DNA of 64,000 bases from Fictibacillus norfolkensis (GCF_014836645.1 NZ_JACSQM010000003.1:496001-560000), one strand, 5' to 3'; counted from the stretch's first letter, positions 1 through 10,102 are shown. Numbers and translations: made by a program. Notes: a model not told the origin generated them from the sequence alone.

Positions 1-369
1 ACTTGCTTTTAATGTAAACTCTTTTCCGTTTACGTCTTGAGCTGTAACGGTAACTTCAAAAGGACGTTCGACTTCACCAAATAATCCTGGGAAACTTAAA
101 CAGCCTTCAGGGCCACTCTGGCTTCCAGAAGCTTTTTTAATAACTGGGTTTATTAGAACAAGCTGACCCGTCTCATCACCAATATCTACAACTGCGATCT
201 GTTCTGCAATTCCGATCTGTGGTGCAGCGAGTCCAACTCCTTCTGCCTCATACATAGTCTCGAACATATCTTTAACTAACTTCTTTAACTTTTTATCGAA
301 TGTTTTTACTGGTTCACAAGCTGTCTCTAACACTGGATGTGGATGTTCTACAATTTTAAGAATGGTCAT
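1..369 (-). CDS. def: Peptide deformylase, 3' end cut by window edge
   Basis: Removes the N-terminal formyl group from new proteins in the cytoplasm. The first 123 codons are visible. Motif 1 (GVGLAAPQIG) and motif 2 (EGCLSFP, with the metal-binding Cys) are both present. The HEXXH metal motif would lie beyond position 1. The start is ATG at 369, 19 bp after the priA stop, matching the priA-def order of Bacillus. It is probably co-transcribed with priA and coaBC. Confidence 0.95.
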   Translation of the reverse strand, partial: MTILKIVEHPHPVLETACEPVKTFDKKLKKLVKDMFETMYEAEGVGLAAPQIGIAEQIAVVDIGDETGQLVLINPVIKKASGSQSGPEGCLSFPGLFGEVERPFEVTVTAQDVNGKEFTLKAS

Positions 370-388
370 TTTGTATCTCCTTAACTAG

Positions 389-2797
389 CTACATAAGTGT
401 TTGGGCGTTTAAATCACCCGTTATCTGAAGATCTTTAATCTCTTTATCTTTTTGGAAATGAGCAATAATCTCTTCAAACCAGATTCTTAGCTCCGGCTCA
501 TTTTTGTATTTTATCATGACCTGATAGCGATATCTATCCTTCACACGTGCAATGGGTGAAGTTACAGGTCCAAGAAGCAGACTATCCGGTGATAACCTCT
601 TCGATAGGTAGGTTGCTGCTTTCTCGCTCGATTCAACCACTTGCATGAGATCGGGATGACTGAACGTTAACAATCCTAAATAATAAAAGGGTGGATACTG
701 ATGAAGTTTCCGAGTTTGCATCTCTTGATTATAAAAGGTGTGAAAATCGTGCTTGGATGCTAATTGAATACTGTAATGCTGAGTATCATATCCTTGTACA
801 ATAACCTTTCCCTCAAGTTCGTGTCTGCCTGCACGGCCACTCACTTGTGTGAGAAGCTGGAAGGTTTTTTCGGAAGCTCTAAAGTCTGGAAGATGAAGCA
901 TCGTATCTGCAGCCAAAACGCCTACTAATGTTACTTTTGGAAAATCCAGCCCTTTTGCGATCATCTGTGTACCGAGCAGGATATCAGCTTCACCGTTTTC
1001 AAATGCTGTTAACAGCTTTTCGTGACTGCCTTTCTTTGAAGTCGTATCAACATCCATCCGAATCACCCGTGCTTCAGGAAGGACTTTTGCAAGTTCTTCT
1101 TCAACTTTCTGTGTTCCTGTTCCAAAAAAACGGATATGTTCGGAAGTACAACTAGGACAAACAGAAGGTGTACTCTCTTTATAACCGCAATAATGGCATT
1201 TTAATTCACCAAAACGCTTATGGTAGGTTAAAGAAATGTCACAGTGAGGACATTGTGCTACATAGCCACAATCTCTGCAAAGAATAAAAGAAGCATAGCC
1301 TCTTCGATTTAAGAACAATACCGACTGTTCTCCTTTTTGAAGTCCGTTCTTCAGCTTGTCCATCAAAGCAAGGGAAAACATAGAGCGGTTCCCGTTCTTC
1401 AGTTCCTCTCTCATATCTACTATGGTGACTTCTGGCATCGGATTAGCATGTACGCGGTTAGCTAGCTCCGCTAATTGATACCTTCCTTTTTGAGCTCTTG
1501 CATATGTCTCAAGTGCCGGTGTAGCACTTCCAAGTACGATTGGACAAGAATGATAGTTTCCTCTCCAAATCGCAACATCTCGTGCGTGATAGCGCGGGTG
1601 ATCTTCTTGCTTATAACTTGTTTCGTGCTCTTCATCGATAATGACGATTCCTAAGTTCTGGAACGGAGCAAAGATCGCGGATCGCGCTCCAACAACGACG
1701 GAAACTTCTTTTCTAAGAATCTTTCGCCATTCATCATATTTTTCTCCAATCGATAATCCACTATGAAGAACTGCAACTGCACTACCGAAACGACCTTTAA
1801 AGCGGTTTACCATCTGGGGTGTTAAAGAGATCTCAGGTACGAGTACGATTGCTTCTTTTCCTTTATCCAGTACATTTTGGATGGACTGCAGATAGATCTC
1901 TGTTTTTCCACTTCCTGTTACACCATGGAGAAGGACCGTTTTATGTTCATTGTTCTCGATAGCTTGAAGAATCGGTTTAATCGCATTTCCTTGGTTTTCA
2001 GTTAATGCAAGAGGCTGTGTTCGTTTCATAGTACGGCCTTGAAACGGATCACGATAGACCTCTTTTTCTTCTATAGAAAGAATGCCTTTTTTTGATAGTG
2101 TTTGTGCTGTTGAGAGAGTAGCTCCTGTTTCATTTAAAATCTCCTGCAGAGAGTACTCTCCATCTGGCCGATGTAAGAGTTCTAACAGGATCGCCTTTTG
2201 TTTTTCAGCATTTTTATTCAGCTTTTGAACCTGTTCTTCAGTTATAGCCCGCTCTCTGATAGAAACGAATTTTTGCTTCTTTTTATTCGCTTTATTTTTC
2301 ACTTTATAAACAACATCAAGAATTCCTTCTTTCGCCAACGACTGCAAGAGTGGTAACAGATCAGGATTTGCTTTTGTCACATCACTTACATGAATCTCGT
2401 TGTTGACTGAAAGAAGGGGACGTATCGATTCAGGAAGTTTATCAGATCTCAGCACTTGAAATGACTTTTCATAAGTAGCTTTCATTGCAGCTGGCAACAT
2501 GGCTTGATAAGCTGTAATGTAAAAACTAAGTGTATTCTCAGCCAGCCACCTTCCTAACTCGATCAGTTCGGACGTTATCACAGGCAACGGGTCCAGAATC
2601 TCCGTTATATTTTTCATTCCTTTTACCGTAGAAGTTGATTTCACCTCTAAGATAAAACCTTGAAGCTTTCTCGGCCCAAACGGAACGATAACACGCATCC
2701 CAGGCTCAGCCCATTCTTCCCAAACTGCTGGAATTTTATAGTCAAAGGTTTTGTTTACACTTCCTGAAGGAACATCAACTACGACTGCCGCGATCAT
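389..2797 (-). CDS. priA: Primosomal protein N', replication restart helicase PriA
   Basis: A superfamily 2 DNA helicase that recognises stalled forks and reloads the replisome. It is 802 aa, the usual Bacillus length. The N-terminal third is the DNA-binding region. The helicase core begins with Walker A GVTGSGKTE (about residue 290), followed by the DEEH box (IIDEEHETSYK). Between the helicase lobes lies a zinc-binding insert with four CxxC pairs (CRDC, CPHC, CHYC, CPSC). The start codon overlaps the coaBC stop by 4 bp, so the two genes are translationally coupled. Confidence 0.97.
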   Translation of the reverse strand: MIAAVVVDVPSGSVNKTFDYKIPAVWEEWAEPGMRVIVPFGPRKLQGFILEVKSTSTVKGMKNITEILDPLPVITSELIELGRWLAENTLSFYITAYQAMLPAAMKATYEKSFQVLRSDKLPESIRPLLSVNNEIHVSDVTKANPDLLPLLQSLAKEGILDVVYKVKNKANKKKQKFVSIRERAITEEQVQKLNKNAEKQKAILLELLHRPDGEYSLQEILNETGATLSTAQTLSKKGILSIEEKEVYRDPFQGRTMKRTQPLALTENQGNAIKPILQAIENNEHKTVLLHGVTGSGKTEIYLQSIQNVLDKGKEAIVLVPEISLTPQMVNRFKGRFGSAVAVLHSGLSIGEKYDEWRKILRKEVSVVVGARSAIFAPFQNLGIVIIDEEHETSYKQEDHPRYHARDVAIWRGNYHSCPIVLGSATPALETYARAQKGRYQLAELANRVHANPMPEVTIVDMREELKNGNRSMFSLALMDKLKNGLQKGEQSVLFLNRRGYASFILCRDCGYVAQCPHCDISLTYHKRFGELKCHYCGYKESTPSVCPSCTSEHIRFFGTGTQKVEEELAKVLPEARVIRMDVDTTSKKGSHEKLLTAFENGEADILLGTQMIAKGLDFPKVTLVGVLAADTMLHLPDFRASEKTFQLLTQVSGRAGRHELEGKVIVQGYDTQHYSIQLASKHDFHTFYNQEMQTRKLHQYPPFYYLGLLTFSHPDLMQVVESSEKAATYLSKRLSPDSLLLGPVTSPIARVKDRYRYQVMIKYKNEPELRIWFEEIIAHFQKDKEIKDLQITGDLNAQTLM

Positions 2798-3999
2798 CTT
2801 TTCATCAATTCCATAACTTCTACTAATATTTCATGTGCTGCATCTTCCTTTGACAGAATCGGCAGTACCTTCTTAGTTCCATCTTTCTTGATCATAATAA
2901 TCTCGTTCGTGTCGCTTCCAAAACCTGATCCTTCTTTTGATACATCATTACCTACAACCATATCTAGGTTTTTTCGAATCATCTTATCTTTTGCATAGTT
3001 CTCAAGATTTTCTGTCTCTGCCGCAAATCCTACTAAAACTTGATGTTCTTTTTTCTCACCAAGGGACTGCAGGATATCAATCGTCTTTTTCATCTCGATC
3101 GTCCAAAGATCGTTTTTCTTCTTAAATTTCTTTGAATGAACCGTAACAGGTGTATAATCTGCTACGGCAGCACATTTAATAACAACATCTTGTTCATGAA
3201 AACGAGACATTGTCGCTTCAAACATATCTTTAGTGGAAACGATCTTTTCAATAGTAATGCCTTGAGGTTCTGGTAAAGCAGTTGGTCCTGTAACAAGGGT
3301 CACATCTGCACCTAGTTTTTTTGCGACTGATGCGATTGCATATCCCATCTTACCTGAAGAATGGTTTGTAAAGTAACGAACAGGGTCCAATTCCTCTCTA
3401 GTTGGACCAGCTGTTACGAGTATTTTCTTCCCAGTTAACGGCTTATCTCCAGCCTTTTTTTCATTAAAATAAGCATGAACAGATTCTATCAATTCTTCTG
3501 GTTCTGCAAGTCTTCCTTTACCTATCCATCCACATGCTAAAAGCCCTTCGTTCGGTTCGATAAAACGCCATCCGAATGAAGCTAATGTTTCCATATTCTT
3601 CTTAACCGCAGGATGGTTAAACATGTTTACGTTCATAGCAGGTGCGATCAAAACGTCTGCTTTTGTTGCGAGCAATGTTGTTGTGAGCATGTCATCTGCG
3701 ATTCCATTAGCCAGCTTACCAATAGAGTTCGCTGTCGCCGGAGCAATCAAAACAAGATCTGCCCAGTCTGCAAGGTCGATGTGACTAACAACTGCAGGAT
3801 CTTTTTCCTCGAACGTATCTGTATAAACTTCTTCTCTTGTCAGCGTTTGAAAGGTAAGTGGTGTGATGAACTTTTGTGCAGATTCAGTAAGGATTACTTT
3901 TACTTCGTATCCGTTTTGAAATAATCTGCTTGCTACTGTTGCCGCCTTATATGCAGCTATTCCGCCTGAAACTGCAAGCAATATTTTCTTCTTTTCCAT
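2794..3999 (-). CDS. coaBC: Bifunctional phosphopantothenoylcysteine decarboxylase / phosphopantothenate-cysteine ligase
   Basis: Catalyses two consecutive steps of coenzyme A synthesis: ligation of cysteine to 4'-phosphopantothenate (CoaB, C-terminal half) and decarboxylation of the product (CoaC, N-terminal flavoprotein half). 401 aa. The N-terminal half shows VSGGIAAYKA and the PAMNVNMF substrate motif. The C-terminal half begins near residue 190 with TAGPTREELDPVRYFTNHSSG. It is separated from rpoZ by about 140 bp that contain the rpoZ terminator, so it probably has its own promoter; no convincing -35/-10 pair was found. Confidence 0.96.
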   Translation of the reverse strand: MEKKKILLAVSGGIAAYKAATVASRLFQNGYEVKVILTESAQKFITPLTFQTLTREEVYTDTFEEKDPAVVSHIDLADWADLVLIAPATANSIGKLANGIADDMLTTTLLATKADVLIAPAMNVNMFNHPAVKKNMETLASFGWRFIEPNEGLLACGWIGKGRLAEPEELIESVHAYFNEKKAGDKPLTGKKILVTAGPTREELDPVRYFTNHSSGKMGYAIASVAKKLGADVTLVTGPTALPEPQGITIEKIVSTKDMFEATMSRFHEQDVVIKCAAVADYTPVTVHSKKFKKKNDLWTIEMKKTIDILQSLGEKKEHQVLVGFAAETENLENYAKDKMIRKNLDMVVGNDVSKEGSGFGSDTNEIIMIKKDGTKKVLPILSKEDAAHEILVEVMELMKR

Positions 4000-4089
4000 A
4001 ATAAACCCCTTCCGCCGCTCTTGACTTATATATACTAACTCTATTTTACAGCATTTCTATGTATTAAAAAATATATTGAAATCTGTCGA

Positions 4090-4123
4090 AAACAAAAAAA
4101 TAACAACCTTTAGTCAAGGTTGT
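4090..4123 (-). terminator. Rho-independent terminator after rpoZ
   Basis: The stem ACAACCTT/AAGGTTGT (4103-4123), read on the minus strand, is followed by a TTATTTTTTTG tract. It lies 20 bp past the rpoZ stop and ends the remA-gmk-rpoZ transcript. Confidence 0.8.
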
Positions 4124-4143
4124 ATATTTTTTCACTTGTTCTA

Positions 4144-4350
4144 TTAATCTTCAGGTGTTTCTCCGACTTTCATTAATATACCGGATTGAATTTCTTCAAG
4201 TGCTTTACCGACAAACTTGTGTGATACAGGTTTTGCGATCTGCTGATTTTCGTATTTCTGAATTTCTCTAGCGCGCTTAGAACTAAGAGTAACTAGTGAG
4301 TATTTTGAATCTATCTTTTCCATAAGAGAATCGATGGATGGATATAGCAT
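4144..4350 (-). CDS. rpoZ: RNA polymerase omega subunit
   Basis: Small subunit that binds the beta' C-terminus and aids assembly of RNA polymerase. 68 aa, with the conserved opening [21 protein letters not shown] and the KRAREIQ helix. Its ATG shares one base with the gmk stop (TAATG), so translation is coupled to gmk. The gmk-rpoZ order is standard in Bacillus. Confidence 0.95.
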   Translation of the reverse strand: MLYPSIDSLMEKIDSKYSLVTLSSKRAREIQKYENQQIAKPVSHKFVGKALEEIQSGILMKVGETPED

Positions 4351-4967
4351 TATTTGTCATCTCCTAAAATTTTTTCATATTTTGGACGAACTCGATCCAC
4401 ACGGCAATGCTCAGTAGTAATAATCGCTTTGATTCGATTACAAGCAGCTTCGATCTCATCATTCACAACAGAATAGTCATAGTGTCTCATGAGTTCGATT
4501 TCTTCTTTTGCAACAGACATGCGGTTGTTGATCAGATCTTCAGTCTCAGTACCGCGTCCAACAATACGACTTCTTAGTTCATCCAGACTTGGCGGTGTTA
4601 AAAAGATGAACACACCTTCTGGAAAAATGTTTTTCACTTGAAGCGCACCTTGAACTTCAATCTCTAATATAACATCCTTGCCTTCATCAAGCGTTTGGTT
4701 CACATATTCAATCGGCGTACCATAATAGTTGCCAACATATTCTGCCCACTCGAGCAGTTCTTTATTTTCGATCATGTTTAGGAACTCTTCTTTTGATTTA
4801 AAGAAGTACTCTACCCCATGCCGTTCGCCTTCACGCGGCTTTCTAGTCGTTGCTGAAACGGAGTATTGAATGTCCAGCTTTTGTTCACGCAGCGCTTTAC
4901 AAACAGTACCTTTTCCAACACCCGACGGACCGGAAAGTACAAACAGAATGCCTCTTTCTTTTTCCAT
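4350..4967 (-). CDS. gmk: Guanylate kinase
   Basis: Phosphorylates GMP to GDP with ATP. 205 aa, with P-loop [10 protein letters not shown] near residue 12 and the GMP-binding region TTRKPREGE. An in-frame GTG/ATG extension of four codons exists upstream. I chose the ATG at 4967 because a GGAGG lies 5-6 bases before it, whereas the upstream candidate has none. Lies between remA and rpoZ, as in B. subtilis. Confidence 0.95.
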   Translation of the reverse strand: MEKERGILFVLSGPSGVGKGTVCKALREQKLDIQYSVSATTRKPREGERHGVEYFFKSKEEFLNMIENKELLEWAEYVGNYYGTPIEYVNQTLDEGKDVILEIEVQGALQVKNIFPEGVFIFLTPPSLDELRSRIVGRGTETEDLINNRMSVAKEEIELMRHYDYSVVNDEIEAACNRIKAIITTEHCRVDRVRPKYEKILGDDK

Positions 4968-4982
4968 AAAAACCTCCACAAC

Positions 4983-5240
4983 CTAACTTTCTTCTGAGCC
5001 CTCATCAACCGACATCAGTCTGTGAGCTACTGTTTCAGGCTGAACAGCTGACAAGATGACATGATCACTGTCAGTCACAACAACCGCTCTCGTTCTGCGG
5101 CCATATGTAGCATCAATCAGCATGTTTTTTTCTCGTGCGACCGTGATTAATCGTTTGATCGGTGCAGATTCAGGACTGACTACCGCAATAATTCGGTGAG
5201 CAGCAACAATATTTCCGTACCCAATATTAATTAATTTCAT
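4983..5240 (-). CDS. remA: Extracellular matrix regulator RemA (DUF370)
   Basis: Small DNA-binding protein that in B. subtilis activates biofilm matrix and osmoprotection genes. 85 aa, strongly conserved ([35 protein letters not shown]). I chose ATG 5240, 9 bases after AGGGG. A TTG two codons upstream (5246) is too close to the same site. The gene normally upstream, yloC, is absent; 380 bp of non-coding DNA with a repeat array lies there instead. Confidence 0.93.
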   Translation of the reverse strand: MKLINIGYGNIVAAHRIIAVVSPESAPIKRLITVAREKNMLIDATYGRRTRAVVVTDSDHVILSAVQPETVAHRLMSVDEGSEES

Positions 5241-5338
5241 CTTCAAACGCCCCTAACCTGCTACTATTCTAGCCAAATGGAATAACGGGTCATACGCTAA
5301 TTGTACGATATTGTGAAAAACTGTACACATGTTCTTAT

Positions 5339-5367
5339 ATTCTAGCACATAAATCCTGAAATCTAAA
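5339..5367 (-). promoter_or_regulatory. Candidate SigA promoter for remA-gmk-rpoZ
   Basis: Minus strand TTTAGA (5362-5367), 17-bp spacer, TAGAAT (5339-5344), with an extended -10 TG (TGCTAGAAT). It would give a leader of about 90 nt before remA. The -35 matches consensus at 4 of 6 positions. Seen by eye only. Confidence 0.45.
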
Positions 5368-5444
5368 CTAATTTCCCTATTTTTAAGGAAATAGCGTAAA
5401 AAAGTTGAAAGCTACATCTTCGACTTGTACAGCATTTTGGGCTT

Positions 5445-5555
5445 AAGTCTAGAATCGCTCATAAAAGTCTAGAATCGCTCATAAAAGTCTAGAATCGCTC
5501 ATAAAAGTCTAGAATCGCTCATCCAGCGTGCTTCACAGCCGCTGGACGAGCGATT
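5445..5555. repeat. 20-bp perfect tandem repeat (four copies) ending in a hairpin
   Basis: An 18-base core, AAGTCTAGAATCGCTCAT, starts at 5445, 5465, 5485 and 5505, an exact 20-bp period. The last copy runs into an inverted repeat: AATCGCTCATCCAGCG (5513-5528) pairs with CGCTGGACGAGCGATT (5540-5555) with a single G-T position. The right arm's GAGCGATT could also pair with any earlier copy. No T-run follows on either strand, so it is not a standard terminator. The rest of 5247-5622 holds only the remA promoter and the yloB terminator. Confidence 0.85.
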
Positions 5556-5583
5556 AAACTTCTTGACTTGTCAAAAATAATTG

Positions 5584-5616
5584 AAGCTGGTACCCGAACA
5601 TACGGGAACCAGCTTT
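5584..5616 (-). terminator. Terminator after yloB
   Basis: AAGCTGGT-CCCG / CGGG-ACCAGCTT hairpin just past the yloB stop. The minus-strand tail is CAATTATTTTT. The plus-strand tail (TTTATTTGTTT) is also T-rich, so it may work in both directions. Confidence 0.7.
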
Positions 5617-5622
5617 ATTTGT

Positions 5623-8295
5623 TTATCTTGCTTCTTTTTTAAATAATTGAAAGCCTGCTAGAGCAAATGTTGGAATTGATGCCATGCCAAGAACGAGCAG
5701 CCATTGTCTTATAGAGAGCGGCACCGTATGGAAAATATCTTGCAATGGTTCTACGTACATCACCACAAGCAATAGAAGAATAGATGAAATAACCGCCAAT
5801 ACTAAATAACCGTTCTGAAACGGATTTCTATGGAAAACAGAACGCTCACTTCTGCAATCAAACACGTGGATCAATTGTGCCATAACAAGTGTTGCAAAGG
5901 CTACGGATTGCGCGACGATCAGTTGATCTGGATTCTCTTTTAACGTAACCCAGAATGCAAGTATTGTCGCTCCACCGATCAAGAATCCCCTTGAAACGAT
6001 CTTCCAACCTAACCCCCTGGAGAAGACCCCTTCTTTTGCTTGTCTTGGCTTTCTTCTCATAACGTCTTCTTCAGCCTGGTCAACACCTAAAGCCATTGCC
6101 GGCAAACCATCTGTAACCAAATTAACCCAAAGAATTTGAATCGGAACTAATGGAAGTGGTAATCCCATGATCATCGCAAAAAGCATAACCAAGATCTCAC
6201 CTACATTGGACGCTAAAAGATAACGAATAAACTTTCTAATATTTTCATAGATGTTTCTTCCTTCTTCAATCGCCGAACGAATCGTAGCAAAATTGTCATC
6301 ACCAAGTACAAGCGAGGAAGCTTCTTTCGCTACATCTGTTCCGGTTATACCCATCGCAATACCGATGTTAGCTGACTTGATAGCTGGTGCATCATTGACG
6401 CCATCACCAGTCATCGCTACAACATGACCTCTTCGTTGAAGAGATTTTACGATTTTTAACTTGTGCTCTGGAGATACTCGCGCGTAAACGTAAACATCTT
6501 CTGAAACTTTGTCCAATTCATCATCGGTTAATTGAGCAAGCTCAGCACCTTCCATCACTCTTCCACCGTCAGGGAGCATGTTTAGTTTTTTTGCGATACT
6601 CGCTGCTGTTACAACATGGTCTCCCGTTATCATGACGGTTTTAATACCCGCAGTCTGACAATCCCTAATACTTTCTTCGACTTCAGGACGTGGCGGATCC
6701 ATCATTCCCTGTAATCCAATAAACGTGAGACTTCTTTCTGCAAAAGAAGCTTGTGAATAGTGCTCGCCTTCTTTTAAAGGTCGTATCGCAACAGCGATCG
6801 TCCGCAATGCTTGGCTGCCAAGTGCATAGATCGCTTCTGTTATTCTTTCTTTATGAGCTTGTTTGATCAACTGTTTTTTATCGTCCCACACAATATAATC
6901 ACTTTTTTCAAGCAGGACGTCTGGTGCTCCTTTTACTACGAGCATCTGATTTCCTTCTGTATCTCGTACAACGACACTCATCATTTTACGGGTAGAGTCA
7001 AATGGAAACTCATGCTGAATCGCAAATTGTTCACTCAATGATTCTTTCGTGATTCCTGCTTTGTAAGCACTAACCAGTAATGCGGTTTCTGTTGGATCAC
7101 CCACTTCCAATAATGAGCCTTTCTTACCTTCTTCTATCGTGGCATTGTTACAAAGAGCTGCATATGCCAAGACTTCTGTGAGTTTATCCTCTCGTTTATT
7201 GTTTTCTTGAATACCACCGCCAATGACTTCAAAACCTTCTTCATTTACCGTCCACTGTCTGCCTTGAGACCAAACACGTGTAACCGTCATCTTATTTTGA
7301 GTGAGTGTTCCCGTTTTATCAGAGCAGATGACAGTTGCACAACCTAATGTTTCTACAGATGGCAGCTTTCGAACAATCGCCCGTTTTCGAATCATCTTTT
7401 GAACACCTAACGCCAGTGCAATTGTAACGATAGCTGGAAGTCCTTCTGGAATGGCAGCAACAGCTAACGAGACACCTGCTAAGATCATGCTATAGAGATC
7501 ATGTCCTTGCATCACACCTGCTAAAACAACCAAGACCGTTAACAGCAGCGCAAGAGCGATCAAAATTTTCCCAAGCTGTTCAAGTTTCATCTGAAGAGGT
7601 GTTGCAATGTTTTCAGCTGTTTGTATTAGATGTGCAATCTTACCCATCTCTGTTTTCATGCCTGTCGCTACGACTATACCTTGTCCCGTTCCTCTAGTGA
7701 CCATCGTGCCCATGAACGCCATGTTCTCTTGATCACCCAAGTTCAAGTCTTCATTAGAAATGATGTTATTGTGTTTTTGTGCAGGAACAGATTCACCCGT
7801 TAGAGCGGATTCCTCTATTTGTAACCCTGATGTTTTTAGGAGCCTGATGTCCGCTCCCACACGATCTCCGCTTTTTACTTTTATCACGTCGCCTGTAACA
7901 ACGTCTTTCGCAGCGATTGATACCCATTTCCCTTCTCTTAGAACCTGTGCACTTGGTGCAGAAAGTTCTTTTAGTGAAGCTAAGGATCTTTCTGCTTTTC
8001 TCTCTTGAATAAAACCTAGAATACCGTTCATCACCACGATTAATATAATGGCGATCGCGTCTAAATATTCTCCTAAGAAACCGGATAACAATGTAGCCGC
8101 TAAGAGGACGAGGACCATGAAGTCTTTAAATTGGGCAAGGAACATTAAAATGGCAGATTGCTTCTTTCCTTCTTCTAGCTGGTTCGGTCCATCTAACTTT
8201 AACCTTCGTTCTTGCTCACTTTTTGAGAGCCCTTCTTCCATCCTGCTGTTAAGAATGGATTCAATTTCGTCTTGCGGCAGCTGGTACCAATTCAT
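5623..8295 (-). CDS. yloB: P-type calcium-transporting ATPase (YloB type)
   Basis: Membrane pump of the P2A (SERCA-like) family; the B. subtilis homologue YloB is a Ca2+ ATPase linked to sporulation and spore heat resistance. 890 aa. Visible in order: N-terminal cation ATPase domain, paired membrane helices (about 55-100), the TGES actuator motif, helices with PEGLP in the fourth ion-binding helix, phosphorylation site CSDKTGTLT, hinge MTGDGVNDAPA, and C-terminal membrane segments. I chose ATG 8295 (MNWYQLP), six bases after GAGGTG. Divergent from rqcH, with about 100 bp between. Confidence 0.95.
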   Translation of the reverse strand: MNWYQLPQDEIESILNSRMEEGLSKSEQERRLKLDGPNQLEEGKKQSAILMFLAQFKDFMVLVLLAATLLSGFLGEYLDAIAIILIVVMNGILGFIQERKAERSLASLKELSAPSAQVLREGKWVSIAAKDVVTGDVIKVKSGDRVGADIRLLKTSGLQIEESALTGESVPAQKHNNIISNEDLNLGDQENMAFMGTMVTRGTGQGIVVATGMKTEMGKIAHLIQTAENIATPLQMKLEQLGKILIALALLLTVLVVLAGVMQGHDLYSMILAGVSLAVAAIPEGLPAIVTIALALGVQKMIRKRAIVRKLPSVETLGCATVICSDKTGTLTQNKMTVTRVWSQGRQWTVNEEGFEVIGGGIQENNKREDKLTEVLAYAALCNNATIEEGKKGSLLEVGDPTETALLVSAYKAGITKESLSEQFAIQHEFPFDSTRKMMSVVVRDTEGNQMLVVKGAPDVLLEKSDYIVWDDKKQLIKQAHKERITEAIYALGSQALRTIAVAIRPLKEGEHYSQASFAERSLTFIGLQGMMDPPRPEVEESIRDCQTAGIKTVMITGDHVVTAASIAKKLNMLPDGGRVMEGAELAQLTDDELDKVSEDVYVYARVSPEHKLKIVKSLQRRGHVVAMTGDGVNDAPAIKSANIGIAMGITGTDVAKEASSLVLGDDNFATIRSAIEEGRNIYENIRKFIRYLLASNVGEILVMLFAMIMGLPLPLVPIQILWVNLVTDGLPAMALGVDQAEEDVMRRKPRQAKEGVFSRGLGWKIVSRGFLIGGATILAFWVTLKENPDQLIVAQSVAFATLVMAQLIHVFDCRSERSVFHRNPFQNGYLVLAVISSILLLLVVMYVEPLQDIFHTVPLSIRQWLLVLGMASIPTFALAGFQLFKKEAR

Positions 8296-8392
8296 AGCTT
8301 CCACCTCTGATAAGATTAGTTAATAGCATTTATATGCAGGCATGTCCGCAAAAATGCTATACTATGAATCAGAAATAAGAGGTGACCATATT

Positions 8393-10102
8393 ATGAGTTT
8401 TGACGGAATAATGACACGTGCCATAACAACTGAACTACAAAACACACTTACTTCAGGACGGATCTCAAAAGTTTATCAGCCACATAAGACAGATCTTGTA
8501 TTTACGATCCGAGCGAACGGGAAAAATCATAAACTGCTATTATCTGCGAATCCTTCTTTCGCCAGAGTCCATCTTACTGAACATACGTATGAGAATCCAG
8601 ATACTCCTCCAATGTTCTGTATGCTTCTGAGAAAGCATTTAGAAGGTGCTTTTATTGAAAAGATCGAACAGCTCGATCTTGAAAGAATCATAACGATCAC
8701 CGTTAAAAATAGAGATGAGATCGGCGACGAGACGACAAAAGTACTTTATATTGAAATTATGGGAAGACATAGCAACATTATTTTAGTCGATCAAAAATCG
8801 CAGAAGATCGTTGACAGCATTAAGCACATTCCTAGCTTTCAAAATCGACACCGGACCATCCTTCCAGGTTTTGAGTACATCATGCCTCCTGCTCAAGAAA
8901 AAACAGATCCTTTTACAGTGACTAGCGTAGATGAATTTATTTCAAAGATTTCTTGGAACGAAGGAAAATTGGATAAACAACTCGTATCCAGGTTCAGCGG
9001 ATTCTCTCCATTAATCGCAAAAGAAATTGTGCAAAGAGCGGGACTCTCGGTTAAAAACGAAGTGGCGGACAGCTTTTTCAGTGTGATGAAGCAATTATTA
9101 AATCAAGAATATGAACCTCAAATGATCACAAACGATAAGAAAGAGTATTTTTCTATTCTTTCCCTGCATCATGTGACGGGTGAAAGTCGATCCTTTGATA
9201 CGGTCAGTCAGATGCTCGATCGATATTTTTATGGAAAAGCGGATCGTGATCGAATCAAGCAACAAGCAAACGACCTTGAAAAATATCTTTCGAACGAATA
9301 CGACAAGATTAAGAAAAAGATAGGAAAATTAGAAAAAGAACTTCAACAAACTCATAATGCCGAGGAGTATCAACGAAAGGGCGAACTTCTCACCGCTTAT
9401 ATGTATTTGGCGAAAAAGGGAGATCGTGAAGTTGAGTTAGAAGATTACTTCACTGAAGATCAACCACTTGTAAAAATTACGCTTGATCCACTTAAATCAC
9501 CTGCTGATAACGCGCAAAGCTACTTTAAAAAATATGCGAAACTAAAAAAATCAGTTTCTATAATTAAAGATCAGATCGAAAAAGCAAAGAATGAACTGCT
9601 CTATTTTGAGCGTCTGATCGTTCAGATGGATTCAGCATCCATGAAAGATGTTGAAGAAATCAGAGAAGAACTTGGTGAAGGCGGGTATTTAAAACATAGA
9701 CAAAGCAAGAACAAAAAGAAACAAAACAAGACGCCTCAGCCTGAAAAGTTCACATCTACTGATGGGACAGAGATCTTAGTCGGTAAGAACAATAAACAGA
9801 ACGACTATCTGACCTTTAAGTTATCGAGAGCAAATGAGACATGGCTTCATACGAAAGACATTCCGGGTTCTCATGTTTTGATCCGCTCGGCGAGTCCAAG
9901 TGAAACGGCTATAAAAGAAGCCGCTATTTTGGCAGGTTTTTTTAGCAAAGCCAAAAATTCGAGTTCGGTTCCTGTTGATTTTACGTTAGTAAAACATGTG
10001 AAGAAGCCTAACGGGGCAAAGCCTGGATTTGTTATTTATGATAATCAGCAGACGCTTTTCGTGACACCGGATGAAGATCTTGTTTTTCGGTTGAAAAAGT
10101 AA
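8393..10102 (+). CDS. rqcH: Rqc2 homologue RqcH (NFACT family)
   Basis: Ribosome quality control factor that binds stalled 50S-peptidyl-tRNA and adds C-terminal alanine tails; formerly annotated as fibronectin-binding protein YloA. 569 aa. The order is NFACT-N (1-200), a helix-hairpin-helix middle, a long coiled coil (about 285-440, rich in K/E), and NFACT-R with WLHTKDIPGSHV near residue 480. I chose ATG 8393 (MSFDGIM) because GAGGTGA precedes it and the family begins here. One of two plus-strand genes in the window. In B. subtilis it is followed by yloB on the same strand; here the two diverge. Confidence 0.95.
   Translation: MSFDGIMTRAITTELQNTLTSGRISKVYQPHKTDLVFTIRANGKNHKLLLSANPSFARVHLTEHTYENPDTPPMFCMLLRKHLEGAFIEKIEQLDLERIITITVKNRDEIGDETTKVLYIEIMGRHSNIILVDQKSQKIVDSIKHIPSFQNRHRTILPGFEYIMPPAQEKTDPFTVTSVDEFISKISWNEGKLDKQLVSRFSGFSPLIAKEIVQRAGLSVKNEVADSFFSVMKQLLNQEYEPQMITNDKKEYFSILSLHHVTGESRSFDTVSQMLDRYFYGKADRDRIKQQANDLEKYLSNEYDKIKKKIGKLEKELQQTHNAEEYQRKGELLTAYMYLAKKGDREVELEDYFTEDQPLVKITLDPLKSPADNAQSYFKKYAKLKKSVSIIKDQIEKAKNELLYFERLIVQMDSASMKDVEEIREELGEGGYLKHRQSKNKKKQNKTPQPEKFTSTDGTEILVGKNNKQNDYLTFKLSRANETWLHTKDIPGSHVLIRSASPSETAIKEAAILAGFFSKAKNSSSVPVDFTLVKHVKKPNGAKPGFVIYDNQQTLFVTPDEDLVFRLKK

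Noticed and set aside
4000..4080. Promoter for coaBC (TAAAAT -10)
   Set aside because: A -10-like element is present but no acceptable -35 or extended -10 could be found, so no site is claimed.
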